From the NCBI GenBank assembly GCA_021153185.1, contig JAGKTY010000004.1, positions 1-64,000 on the forward strand: 64,000 bases of DNA. Direction: 5' to 3'. The position numbers and the translations under genes are program-made. Of this stretch, positions 1-6,997 are shown in pieces. This DNA comes from Lachnospiraceae bacterium (GTDB taxonomy: Bacteria; Bacillota; Clostridia; Lachnospirales; Lachnospiraceae). Numbering within the stretch: position 1 is the first letter of the stretch; every line of letters starts with the position of its first letter. The notes beneath the pieces were generated by a model. That model was not told the origin of the DNA. It saw only the letters and a list, made by a program, of their open reading frames with translations, and did not search any database.

Positions 1-1
1 C

Positions 2-229
<228 letters not shown>

Positions 230-261
230 TCGCGAATGATTAGATTTATATCAAATAAAAC

Positions 262-478
262 GTTGATGAGAAGAGTAAGATAAGGAATGTCGCAGAGAGA
301 GATGCGTTTGGTGTGAGTATCTTGTCAGGAATTATCCGAAAACCACCTCAGAGTGACTCTAACAAAGTCCGGTGACGCCGTTATCGTCATGTACACTTGT
401 GTACGCTAAGAGGCCTACGGGCAACTTGGGTGGAACCGCGTAACTATACGTCCCTTGATTTTCAGGGGACGTTTTAAC
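262..478 (+). ncRNA. T-box leader (probably tRNA-Thr-sensing)
   Basis: The leader starts with a Stem I-like GATGAGAAGAGTA (265-277) and has an AGAGAG segment and a GTGTGAG loop on the distal arm. It carries the conserved T-box GGGTGGAACCGCG (428-440), which pairs with the uncharged tRNA acceptor end. It ends in an intrinsic terminator, ACGTCCC/GGGGACGT followed by TTTT (448-476). The next aminoacyl-tRNA synthetase gene is thrS, so threonine is the inferred effector. Candidate specifiers are ACC at 342-344 or 345-347 and ACT at 356-358; I cannot fold it to choose between them. Confidence 0.92.
448..476 (+). terminator. T-box attenuator terminator
   Basis: A hairpin with arms ACGTCCC and GGGGACGT followed by a short T run. 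It lies directly after the T-box sequence, the expected position for the terminator that competes with the antiterminator. Confidence 0.85.
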
Positions 479-512
479 GTTAAAGGAAATGATAACATGA
501 AAGGAGTAACAT

Positions 513-776
513 ATGACAGAAAGATTAGAACTTGTAAAAGCATGGATTGAAGGATACACTTCAGGCGAAGAGAAATTAACGGGATTGGAATGTGCACTGC
601 TTGTACTTTGCGCATTTTTGTTCGGTATGCTTCTTGGTATTTATTTGTCACCAAAGCATCAAAAACGTGTGCAGATCGGAAGCAACAACGGCAATCACAA
701 TGGTAATGGCAGCACGGGATGCCTTTCGTTCGATGACGACGATGATGAATTTGCTGATTGGGAAGATTTTGAATAA
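513..776 (+). CDS. small membrane protein in the thrS T-box unit
   Basis: An 87-residue protein with a good ribosome site (AAAGGAG) 6-7 nt before the ATG. Residues about 28-46 form one hydrophobic segment (CALLVLCAFLFGMLLGIYL). This is followed by a basic stretch, an Asn/Gly-rich linker (about 57-67) and a very acidic tail (DDDDD, then DWEDFE). I do not recognise a family. It lies between the T-box terminator and thrS with no second terminator evident, so read-through on threonine starvation should express it together with thrS. Its role is unknown; a single-pass membrane protein with an acidic cytoplasmic tail is all the sequence supports. Confidence 0.7.
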   Translation: MTERLELVKAWIEGYTSGEEKLTGLECALLVLCAFLFGMLLGIYLSPKHQKRVQIGSNNGNHNGNGSTGCLSFDDDDDEFADWEDFE

Positions 777-801
777 TGATTCAGAGCCATGCAAATTCCT
801 A

Positions 802-837
802 AAAATGGACATCATGCTTGCATGAATGGACATTTTT
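802..837 (+). repeat. intergenic repeat, copy 1 (direct ATGGACAT boxes around a palindrome)
   Basis: Two direct copies of ATGGACAT (805-812 and 826-833) flank the palindrome CATGC-TT-GCATG (813-824). The stretch 802-835 recurs exactly as its reverse complement at 12617-12650, and a diverged copy lies at 10971-10998. All three are intergenic. Confidence 0.8.
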
Positions 838-929
838 AGAAATTTATGTGATGCTGAATAATTGCAAATAAAAAAAGAATGACCATGATTTAAAATTAGC
901 AAATGCTAACAAATAGAAAGGACAGAGAG

Positions 930-2897
930 ATGAAGATTACATTAAAGGATGGTTCAGTCAAAGAATACGCACAGGCGATGAGCGTATACGATATCGCCAT
1001 GGATATCAGTGAGGGACTTGCGCGCGCAGCATGCGCAGGTGAAGTAAACGGAGAGGTTGTTGACCTTCGTACAATCGTAGACGGAGATGTCACCCTCAAT
1101 ATTTTGACAGCAAATGATGCGCAGGGACTTCGCACGATCCGTCATACAGCAAGCCATGTACTTGCTGAGGCAGTAAAACATGTTTTTCCGGATGCAAAGC
1201 TTGCAATCGGACCTGCAATTGATGAGGGCTTTTACTATGATTTTGAGCATGCGCCATTTTCAAGAGAGGACCTTGACAAATTAGAGGCAGAGATGAAGAA
1301 GATTATCAAAGCCGGCAACAAGCTTGAGAAGTTCACACTCCCAAGAGAGGAAGCTATCAAAATGATGGAAGAAAAAGGTGAGCCATACAAGGTAGAGCTC
1401 ATCCGCGATCTTCCGGAGGATGCAGAGATTTCCTTTTATGACCAGGGCGGTTTTGTAGACCTTTGTGCGGGCCCGCATCTTATGAATACCAAAGGCGTGA
1501 AAGCCTTCAAACTGATTTCTTCTTCGATGGCATACTGGAGAGGCGATTCAAACAAAGCGCAGCTTCAGCGTATTTACGGAACTGCGTTCAATAAGAAGGA
1601 AGATCTGGCCGCATACCTTGCGCATCTTGAGGATATTAAAAAGCGTGACCATAACAAGCTCGGACGTGAGATGGAGCTGTTTGCGACAGTGGATGTCATC
1701 GGACAGGGTCTGCCGCTTCTTCTTCCAAAGGGCGCTAAGATGATCCAGAAGATGCAGAGATGGATTGAGGATATCGAGGACAAAGAGTGGGGCTACATCC
1801 GTACCAAGACACCGCTTATGGCCAAATCGGATCTGTACAAGATTTCAGGTCACTGGGATCACTACAAAGACGGTATGTTTGTGCTTGGAGATGAAGAGGT
1901 TGACAAAGAGGTATTTGCGCTTCGTCCAATGACATGTCCATTCCAGTATTACTGCTACAAAAACACACAGCATTCTTATAAGGAATTGCCGCTTCGTTAC
2001 GGTGAGACATCGACATTGTTCCGTAATGAGGATTCCGGTGAGATGCACGGACTGACCCGCGTGCGCCAGTTCACAATTTCAGAGGGACACTTAATTGTGA
2101 GACCTGACCAGATGGTAGAAGAGTTCAAGGGCTGTATCGCACTGGCAAAACACGTGATGCAGACACTCGGACTTCTTGACGACATCACATGGCATCTCTC
2201 AAAATGGGACCCGGAGAAAACAGATAAATACATTGGTGAGCCGCAAGTCTGGGAGGAGACACAGGAGCACATCCGCAACATTCTGACAGAGCTTGAGCTT
2301 CCGTTTGTGGAGGATGTCGGAGAGGCTGCCTTCTACGGACCAAAGGTAGATATCAATGCAAAGAACGTTTACGGAAAAGAAGATACCATGATCACCATTC
2401 AGTGGGATGCACTCCTTGCTGAGCAGTTTGACATGTACTATATTGATGAGAAGGGTGACAAGGTTCGTCCGTACATCATTCACAGAACATCGCTCGGTTG
2501 CTATGAGCGTACACTTGCATGGCTCATTGAAAAATACGCCGGCAAATTCCCGACATGGCTTTGCCCGGAGCAGGTTCGTGTGCTTCCGATTTCGGAAAAG
2601 TATGCGGATTATGCAGAAAAAGTGCGTAAGGAGCTTGCGAAAAACGACGTCGATGTAACGGTTGATAACCGTTCGGAAAAAATCGGATTCAAGATTCGAG
2701 AGGCGCGTCTTGATAAAGTACCGTACATGCTTGTTGTCGGTGCACAGGAGGAAGAAGACGGAAATGTTTCTGTCAGAAGCCGCTTTGAAGGCAATGAGGG
2801 AACCAAATCACTCGATACGTTTATGGAGCAGATCTGCAAGGAAATCCGTACAAAGGAAATCCGCGTAGAGCTTCCTGAGGATGAGAAAAAACGATAA
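930..2897 (+). CDS. thrS: threonine--tRNA ligase
   Basis: Charges tRNA-Thr with threonine in the cytoplasm. The 655-residue protein has the full family layout: an N-terminal TGS domain (from MKITLKDGS), the editing-associated second domain with HTASHVLAEA, a class II catalytic core with the RPMTCPFQ zinc-ligand cysteine and GLTRVRQF, the motif 3 region HRTSLGCYERTLAWLIE, and a C-terminal anticodon-binding domain (QVRVLPISEKY). I chose ATG 930 over the upstream in-frame ATG at 903 because AAAGGACAGAG lies just before it and homologues start with MKITLKDG. Expression is probably controlled by the T-box leader at 262-478, with the small membrane protein gene in the same unit. Confidence 0.97.
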   Translation: MKITLKDGSVKEYAQAMSVYDIAMDISEGLARAACAGEVNGEVVDLRTIVDGDVTLNILTANDAQGLRTIRHTASHVLAEAVKHVFPDAKLAIGPAIDEGFYYDFEHAPFSREDLDKLEAEMKKIIKAGNKLEKFTLPREEAIKMMEEKGEPYKVELIRDLPEDAEISFYDQGGFVDLCAGPHLMNTKGVKAFKLISSSMAYWRGDSNKAQLQRIYGTAFNKKEDLAAYLAHLEDIKKRDHNKLGREMELFATVDVIGQGLPLLLPKGAKMIQKMQRWIEDIEDKEWGYIRTKTPLMAKSDLYKISGHWDHYKDGMFVLGDEEVDKEVFALRPMTCPFQYYCYKNTQHSYKELPLRYGETSTLFRNEDSGEMHGLTRVRQFTISEGHLIVRPDQMVEEFKGCIALAKHVMQTLGLLDDITWHLSKWDPEKTDKYIGEPQVWEETQEHIRNILTELELPFVEDVGEAAFYGPKVDINAKNVYGKEDTMITIQWDALLAEQFDMYYIDEKGDKVRPYIIHRTSLGCYERTLAWLIEKYAGKFPTWLCPEQVRVLPISEKYADYAEKVRKELAKNDVDVTVDNRSEKIGFKIREARLDKVPYMLVVGAQEEEDGNVSVRSRFEGNEGTKSLDTFMEQICKEIRTKEIRVELPEDEKKR

Positions 2898-2900
2898 GCT

Positions 2901-3854
2901 ATGGAACAACAAAACGGGATAAGGAAAAGCAGTAGAGAAATGACATTGGAATTGTGGCGGTTTTTCTTCTGCTTTTCCGTCGTAATGATGCACCTGTGTG
3001 TGCGACTTGATGTAAAATTGTTTTCGGCCGGATATCTTGGTGTAGAGTTTTTCTTCATTTTGACGGGGTATGGCGTCGGAATGTTTTATATAAAACGTCT
3101 TGCCGGGCAACCGCTTCCCAGGCGCATGAAAGGGATTGTGACATACGCGCGCGGAAGAATACAGAAGCTGTATCCGCAGTATGCACTTGCAGTTCTTATC
3201 ATGTTTGTCTTTCATGTTTTTTGGGACAGGCTCGGACTTAACGGGAGCGTACAGGCAATCAAAGAAGGATGGCAGGAGTTTTTGTGGCTGCAGTGCCAGC
3301 CGCATGGCGGCAATATTCAGGTTGTTTCCGACTGGTATGTGCCGGCGATGTTCTGGGGCAGTCTTTTTGTACTGCTTGCCATGTGTATTGCCGGAAAACG
3401 TCTGGCAATGGTCGTATGTCCGTTACTTTCGCTTGCGGGATACGCGTATTTTTTCAAACTAATCTGTAAAATTGATGTGATTTTTTCCTATTATCCGGTC
3501 ATTCGCGCAATCGCGGGAATTAGTCTGGGCGCGTTTATCTGCCTTGTGACAAAATGGCTTTCGGACAAAGAAATATGTCTCGGGCCACGGCTTTCGACTG
3601 CATTGTATGTGTTTGCCAATTTGCTGCTTGTCGCGATGTTTGCGATGACGCATTTTGGACACAGAGGATGGACAGACTTTTTGTTTATAGCGATTTTTGC
3701 GCTGTGTATTTTTATACTACTGTGGATTAAGCTACCGCTTCCGCAAAAGGCGGAAGCGTTGTTTGGACGATTGGGAAGTGTGACATATTCCATTTACATT
3801 TTCCATCTGCCAATCATTGACATCGTTCTGACGCTCTGTGGGAGGTCGTTTTAG
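2901..3854 (+). CDS. acyltransferase 3 family membrane protein
   Basis: A 317-residue polytopic protein with about ten hydrophobic segments. The N-terminal pattern (LELWRFFFCFSVVMMHLC) is that of the acyltransferase 3 (OafA-like) family, with the probable active-site His at about residue 31, followed by GVEFFFILTGYGVGMF. The family transfers acetyl or other acyl groups to extracytoplasmic carbohydrates or peptides; the substrate here cannot be told. The start is 3 nt after thrS, so the two are probably co-transcribed or translationally coupled. Its C-terminus (SVTYSIYIFHLPII) is also typical of the family. Confidence 0.85.
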   Translation: MEQQNGIRKSSREMTLELWRFFFCFSVVMMHLCVRLDVKLFSAGYLGVEFFFILTGYGVGMFYIKRLAGQPLPRRMKGIVTYARGRIQKLYPQYALAVLIMFVFHVFWDRLGLNGSVQAIKEGWQEFLWLQCQPHGGNIQVVSDWYVPAMFWGSLFVLLAMCIAGKRLAMVVCPLLSLAGYAYFFKLICKIDVIFSYYPVIRAIAGISLGAFICLVTKWLSDKEICLGPRLSTALYVFANLLLVAMFAMTHFGHRGWTDFLFIAIFALCIFILLWIKLPLPQKAEALFGRLGSVTYSIYIFHLPIIDIVLTLCGRSF

Positions 3855-3909
3855 GACTGACATCCTGCTTTTGGGCGTTATGTGATGGAAAATAGGGAGA
3901 ATGTGATTT

Positions 3910-4452
3910 ATGCAATCAGTAAATGAATTAGATAAATTCCGGTTTTTGGATGCGCTCATTATGGAGGCTGTACAAAATGGAGATGTGCTGGAACTGACGC
4001 TGGATGCAGTTGTGGTTAAGGGCAATCATCCGGCAAATGAGACGTATACAGACCGCTATGCCGATACGATGTCGCTGCATTTCAAACAGTTTTCCGTTTT
4101 GCATGCATTTAAAGAAGGATACAAATATTATGATGCATCGGATACGCTGATTGATGCCGTGCCGGATGAGGAAGTACCGATAGCGGCGTACGGACAACTG
4201 ATAAAAAATATGAAGGACAGTCATATTTTTGTGTTGCAAAGTCCAAAGGCATTAAAGGATAAAATGGAAGAGGACTATCCGAAGATTTTTGATGCGTATG
4301 TGGGCAAAGCGGGGGATAAATCCGTTGCGATTCTGGCATTCGATATCGAAGGCGAAGAGGGAGAGGCGGATACGACCTATTGGCTTGCGTTTTCCTATGA
4401 AAAAGCGATTGCCTCGTGGCATCATTTCATGAATAAAGCAGAGAGCAATTAA
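3910..4452 (+). CDS. conserved hypothetical protein
   Basis: A 180-residue soluble, acidic protein with no signal peptide or membrane segment. It starts at ATG 3910, preceded by GGGAGAATGTGATTT. I do not recognise a domain. The N-terminal half reads as alpha/beta (FRFLDALIMEAVQNGDVLELTLDAVVV), and the C-terminal part has repeated hydrophobic strands (KSVAILAFDIEG, TTYWLAFSYEKA). It stands alone between the acyltransferase and a DUF1540 gene. Confidence 0.65.
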   Translation: MQSVNELDKFRFLDALIMEAVQNGDVLELTLDAVVVKGNHPANETYTDRYADTMSLHFKQFSVLHAFKEGYKYYDASDTLIDAVPDEEVPIAAYGQLIKNMKDSHIFVLQSPKALKDKMEEDYPKIFDAYVGKAGDKSVAILAFDIEGEEGEADTTYWLAFSYEKAIASWHHFMNKAESN

Positions 4453-4620
4453 ACCGCGTTCAGACAATGCACGCGATATCATAAAAAGTTTTGCATAAGA
4501 ATGATTTGCCCGGAAATACTATTCTTGTAATCATGTAAAAAAACAAACAAGCTGTGTAAGATAAAAGTTCACGCTGGCAATAGCGTAGTTTGTTTATGCA
4601 GCGTTACAAGGAGGGAACAA

Positions 4621-4932
4621 ATGGCAAATTTATCATGTGAAGCGACAAACTGTCTTTATAATATGGACAAAAAGTGCAGCAAGGGTCTGATTAGCGTTGG
4701 CGGAAAAAGTGCACACGTGGTAGCTGAGACAAGCTGCGAATCGTTTGTGGATGCGAAAGGCTCAGCAAAAAATAACGCGGGGTTTGAGGGAAAGACAACA
4801 TCCATCAACTGTGATGCAAAAAACTGCACATTTAACTCATGCGGAAAGTGCAGCGCAAGCTATGTTTCCATTGAGGGAAGCCAGGCAAAAGAGAGCTGTG
4901 ATACTGCGTGCGGTACTTTTTCAACTCTTTAA
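4621..4932 (+). CDS. DUF1540 domain protein (two cysteine-rich units)
   Basis: A 103-residue protein made of two similar cysteine-rich modules of about 40 residues (LSCEATNCLYNMDKKCSKG... and INCDAKNCTFNSCGKCSAS...), each with five to six cysteines, joined by a short linker. This is the DUF1540 pattern. The spacing suggests metal binding, but no function is established. The ribosome site AAGGAGGG lies 7 nt before the ATG. About 170 bases of non-coding sequence precede it and an independent promoter follows it, so it looks monocistronic. Confidence 0.88.
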   Translation: MANLSCEATNCLYNMDKKCSKGLISVGGKSAHVVAETSCESFVDAKGSAKNNAGFEGKTTSINCDAKNCTFNSCGKCSASYVSIEGSQAKESCDTACGTFSTL

Positions 4933-4941
4933 AAATTATAG

Positions 4942-4970
4942 TTGACAATTACAGATGAGAGTGGTATTCT
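4942..4970 (+). promoter_or_regulatory. SigA-type promoter of the infC operon
   Basis: TTGACA (4942-4947), a 17-nt spacer, and TATTCT (4965-4970). It is followed by a leader with attenuator structure and then infC. Confidence 0.8.
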
Positions 4971-4976
4971 ATACGA

Positions 4977-5125
4977 GTGTGTAAGACACAGTAGCAAGCA
5001 GAGTATCCACTCTCACCCTGTGGCGATGCTGACAGGCGTTATGATTTTCAGAATAAGACCGAATTTGATTTCGTTTAGCTGAGATTGGGTGGATAGTTTG
5101 TGCTATCCACTTTTTTTGGTTTCAT
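4977..5125 (+). ncRNA. infC operon leader (L20-type attenuator)
   Basis: About 140 nt of leader between the promoter and infC. It ends in a strong intrinsic terminator (5089-5117: GTGGATAG/CTATCCAC then seven T). The segment TATCCAC at 5004-5010 is identical to the 3' terminator arm and can pair with GTGGATA (5089-5095) instead. This gives two exclusive folds, as expected for an attenuator. In Firmicutes this operon is autoregulated by ribosomal protein L20; assignment to that class rests on position and architecture. Confidence 0.75.
5089..5117 (+). terminator. infC leader attenuator terminator
   Basis: An 8-bp perfect stem (GTGGATAG/CTATCCAC) with a 6-nt loop and seven T. It lies upstream of the infC ribosome site. 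Confidence 0.88.
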
Positions 5126-5185
5126 AACAGATATGAGACAATGTCGCATTTAAATTTTATTTTGTATTGATGGAGGTACAAAGCC

Positions 5186-5695
5186 ATTAGCGAATTAATG
5201 ATCAATGAACAAATCAGAGACAAAGAAGTACGTGTGATTGGAGAAGACGGCGAGCAGCTCGGAATCATGTCATCGAGAGATGCCCAGAAGCTTGCGGATG
5301 ATGCCGGACTTGATTTGGTAAAAATCGCTCCGACAGCAAAACCACCTGTATGCAAAATCGTTGATTACGGTAAGTTCAAATACGAGCAGGTGCGCAGGGA
5401 AAAGGAAGCGCGCAAAAAACAGCGTACCATCGAAGTAAAAGAGATTCGTTTGTCACCAAACATTGATACGAATGACTTAAATACCAAAATCAATGCAGCA
5501 AAGAAGTTTTTGACCAAAGGCGACAAGGTGAAGGTTACACTTCGTTTCAGAGGCCGTGAGATGGCACATATGAATGCAAGCAAACATATTTTAGATGATT
5601 TTGCCGAGGCACTTGCGGATATCGCAGTTGTGGAGAAGCCGGCAAAGGTTGAGGGCAGAAGCATGGCGATGTTCCTCAGCGAAAAGAAAAACTAA
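5186..5695 (+). CDS. infC: translation initiation factor IF-3, probable ATT start
   Basis: IF-3 binds the 30S subunit and checks the start codon and initiator tRNA. The protein has the N-domain (INEQIRDKEVRVIGEDGEQLGI), a basic linker (RREKEARKKQ) and the C-domain (KEIRLSPNIDTNDLNTK, RFRGREMAH). I place the start at ATT 5186, not ATG 5198. GGAGG at 5172-5176 is 9 nt from the ATT but 21 nt from the ATG, and the four extra codons (Ile/Met-Ser-Glu-Leu) are in frame. An AUU start is the known device in E. coli by which IF-3 limits its own synthesis. It is the first gene of the infC-rpmI-rplT operon. Confidence 0.95.
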   Translation: MSELMINEQIRDKEVRVIGEDGEQLGIMSSRDAQKLADDAGLDLVKIAPTAKPPVCKIVDYGKFKYEQVRREKEARKKQRTIEVKEIRLSPNIDTNDLNTKINAAKKFLTKGDKVKVTLRFRGREMAHMNASKHILDDFAEALADIAVVEKPAKVEGRSMAMFLSEKKN

Positions 5696-5758
5696 TTCAT
5701 AAGAGTTTTAACTTTCATAGTTAAAATAGATGGTTTACAAAGTTAGGAGGATTTTACA

Positions 5759-5956
5759 ATGCCAAAAATTAAAACAAACAGATCAGCAGCAAAGCGTTTC
5801 AAAGTTACTGGAACTGGAAAATTAAAAAGAAATAAAGCTTACAAACGCCATATCTTAACAAAGAAATCTGCTAAGACAAAGAGAAATCTTAGAAAAGCAG
5901 CTATGACAGATGCAACAAATGTTAAGGTAATGAAGAAGATTACACCATATTTATAA
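5759..5956 (+). CDS. rpmI: 50S ribosomal protein L35
   Basis: A 65-residue very basic protein beginning MPKIKTNRSAAKRFKVTGTG, the characteristic L35 start, and continuing with HILTKKSAKTKRNLRK. Length and order (after infC, before rplT) are canonical. The ribosome site TTAGGAGG is well spaced. It is a structural component of the large ribosomal subunit, probably regulated with its neighbours by the upstream leader. Confidence 0.97.
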   Translation: MPKIKTNRSAAKRFKVTGTGKLKRNKAYKRHILTKKSAKTKRNLRKAAMTDATNVKVMKKITPYL

Positions 5957-5979
5957 GAGTTGTAAGGAGGAAGTAAGAG

Positions 5980-6336
5980 ATGGCAAGAATTAAAGGCGGA
6001 TTAAACGCAAAGAAAAAACATAACAGAGTATTAAAATTAGCAAAAGGTTACAGAGGCGCTAGATCAAAACAGTATAGAGTAGCAAAACAGTCAGTTATGA
6101 GAGCGCTCGCTTCTTCTTACGCTGGTCGTAAAGAGAGAAAACGTCAGATGCGTCAGTTATGGATTGCACGTATCAATGCAGCAGCACGTTTAAACGGACT
6201 GAGCTACAGCAAATTTATGTATGGCTTAAAGCTTGCAGAGGTTGAAATCAACCGTAAAATGCTTGCTGAGATGGCAGTAAACGATGCTGAGGGCTTCAAA
6301 GCACTCGCTGAGCTTGCAAAATCAAAAATTGCATAA
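5980..6336 (+). CDS. rplT: 50S ribosomal protein L20
   Basis: A 118-residue basic protein with the L20 hallmarks MARIKGGLNAKKKHNRVLKL, GYRGARSKQYRVA and LWIARINAAARLNGLSYSKF. L20 is needed for early 50S assembly and, in Firmicutes, represses its own operon by binding the leader RNA. It is the last gene of the operon and is followed by an intrinsic terminator at 6371-6403. The ribosome site AAGGAGGAAG precedes the ATG. Confidence 0.97.
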   Translation: MARIKGGLNAKKKHNRVLKLAKGYRGARSKQYRVAKQSVMRALASSYAGRKERKRQMRQLWIARINAAARLNGLSYSKFMYGLKLAEVEINRKMLAEMAVNDAEGFKALAELAKSKIA

Positions 6337-6370
6337 TTACATTGCACATTTTATAAAGATAATAGATAAT

Positions 6371-6403
6371 AAAACTGGGAAGAATCTTCCCGGTTTTATT
6401 TTT
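6371..6403 (+). terminator. terminator of the infC-rpmI-rplT operon
   Basis: AAAACTGGGAAGA/TCTTCCCGGTTTT hairpin followed by ATTTTTTT, 35 nt after the rplT stop. Confidence 0.9.
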
Positions 6404-6431
6404 TTACAAGTATGATTAGCAGGAGGTTTCC

Positions 6432-6770
6432 ATGGAGCAGAATCAAAAAAAATCCAATAATCTACCAACCATGTTTTCGCTTTCCGTGCGGATTCTTGTG
6501 GCGGCGTATGTTCTTTATCTGGCGTATGGACTGTTTCAAAATTTAGGCAGTTATGAGGGAAGCAGGAAATATGTGTTCCTGTTTGCGGCTGTTGTTTTCA
6601 CCGTCATTAGCTGTGTGCTTTTGTTTTTTTCCATTAAAGCATACATCAAGGGGGCTTATGTCGGCGGAAAGCTTGATATTACACAAACAGAAGAGACCCA
6701 AGCGCAGAAAGATGTACTACTTGCACAAGAAGAAAATGAAAATAATGAACCAAATCGTAAAAATGTGTAA
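6432..6770 (+). CDS. small two-helix membrane protein
   Basis: A 112-residue protein starting at ATG 6432 with AGGAGG 6 nt upstream. Two hydrophobic segments (about 16-36, VRILVAAYVLYLAYGLF, and about 47-69, VFLFAAVVFTVISCVLLFF) are followed by a polar Glu/Gln/Asn-rich tail. I recognise no family. It lies between the ribosomal operon terminator and the sugar transporter promoter, so it is probably a single-gene unit. Confidence 0.7.
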   Translation: MEQNQKKSNNLPTMFSLSVRILVAAYVLYLAYGLFQNLGSYEGSRKYVFLFAAVVFTVISCVLLFFSIKAYIKGAYVGGKLDITQTEETQAQKDVLLAQEENENNEPNRKNV

Positions 6771-6800
6771 CAAATCAAACAAAAAACACAACAAATCGAG

Positions 6801-6829
6801 TTGACAGATTGTTCATATTGCTATATTAT
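6801..6829 (+). promoter_or_regulatory. SigA-type promoter of the sugar ABC operon
   Basis: TTGACA (6801-6806), a 17-nt spacer, and TATTAT (6824-6829). It lies about 170 nt before the binding-protein gene, leaving a long untranslated leader that carries two palindromic sites. Confidence 0.78.
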
Positions 6830-6876
6830 GTACTTACATTCGTAAGCGGCCACAACATGCGATTGGGAACGACGAT

Positions 6877-6890
6877 TGGAAACGTTTTCA
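6877..6890 (+). promoter_or_regulatory. cre-like operator (CcpA/LacI-family site)
   Basis: TGGAAACGTTTTCA fits the catabolite-responsive element consensus TGNAANCGNTNNCA at every fixed position. It lies about 50 nt after the -10 box, where CcpA could act as a roadblock. A dedicated LacI-family regulator could use the same kind of site. Confidence 0.6.
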
Positions 6891-6946
6891 TTACATGGAT
6901 AAGGGTGCCAAATCTTTCATGGCATTCGCGGCTTGTTTAAGCAACA

Positions 6947-6969
6947 CTTACATATGGACCATATGTAAG
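6947..6969 (+). promoter_or_regulatory. 23-bp perfect palindrome before the sugar-binding protein gene
   Basis: CTTACATATGG-A-CCATATGTAAG, an uninterrupted 11-bp inverted repeat around one central base. It ends about 15 nt before the ribosome site. A single-base centre suits a dimeric protein operator better than an RNA hairpin. The regulator is not in this window. Confidence 0.6.
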
Positions 6970-6997
6970 ATTACTCACATAAGGGAGGACATAATAT

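Noticed and set aside
648..902. Minus-strand 84-codon ORF across the first intergenic repeat
   Set aside because: It runs antisense to the small membrane protein gene; its apparent likeness to an ORF near 12620 is due only to the shared repeat.
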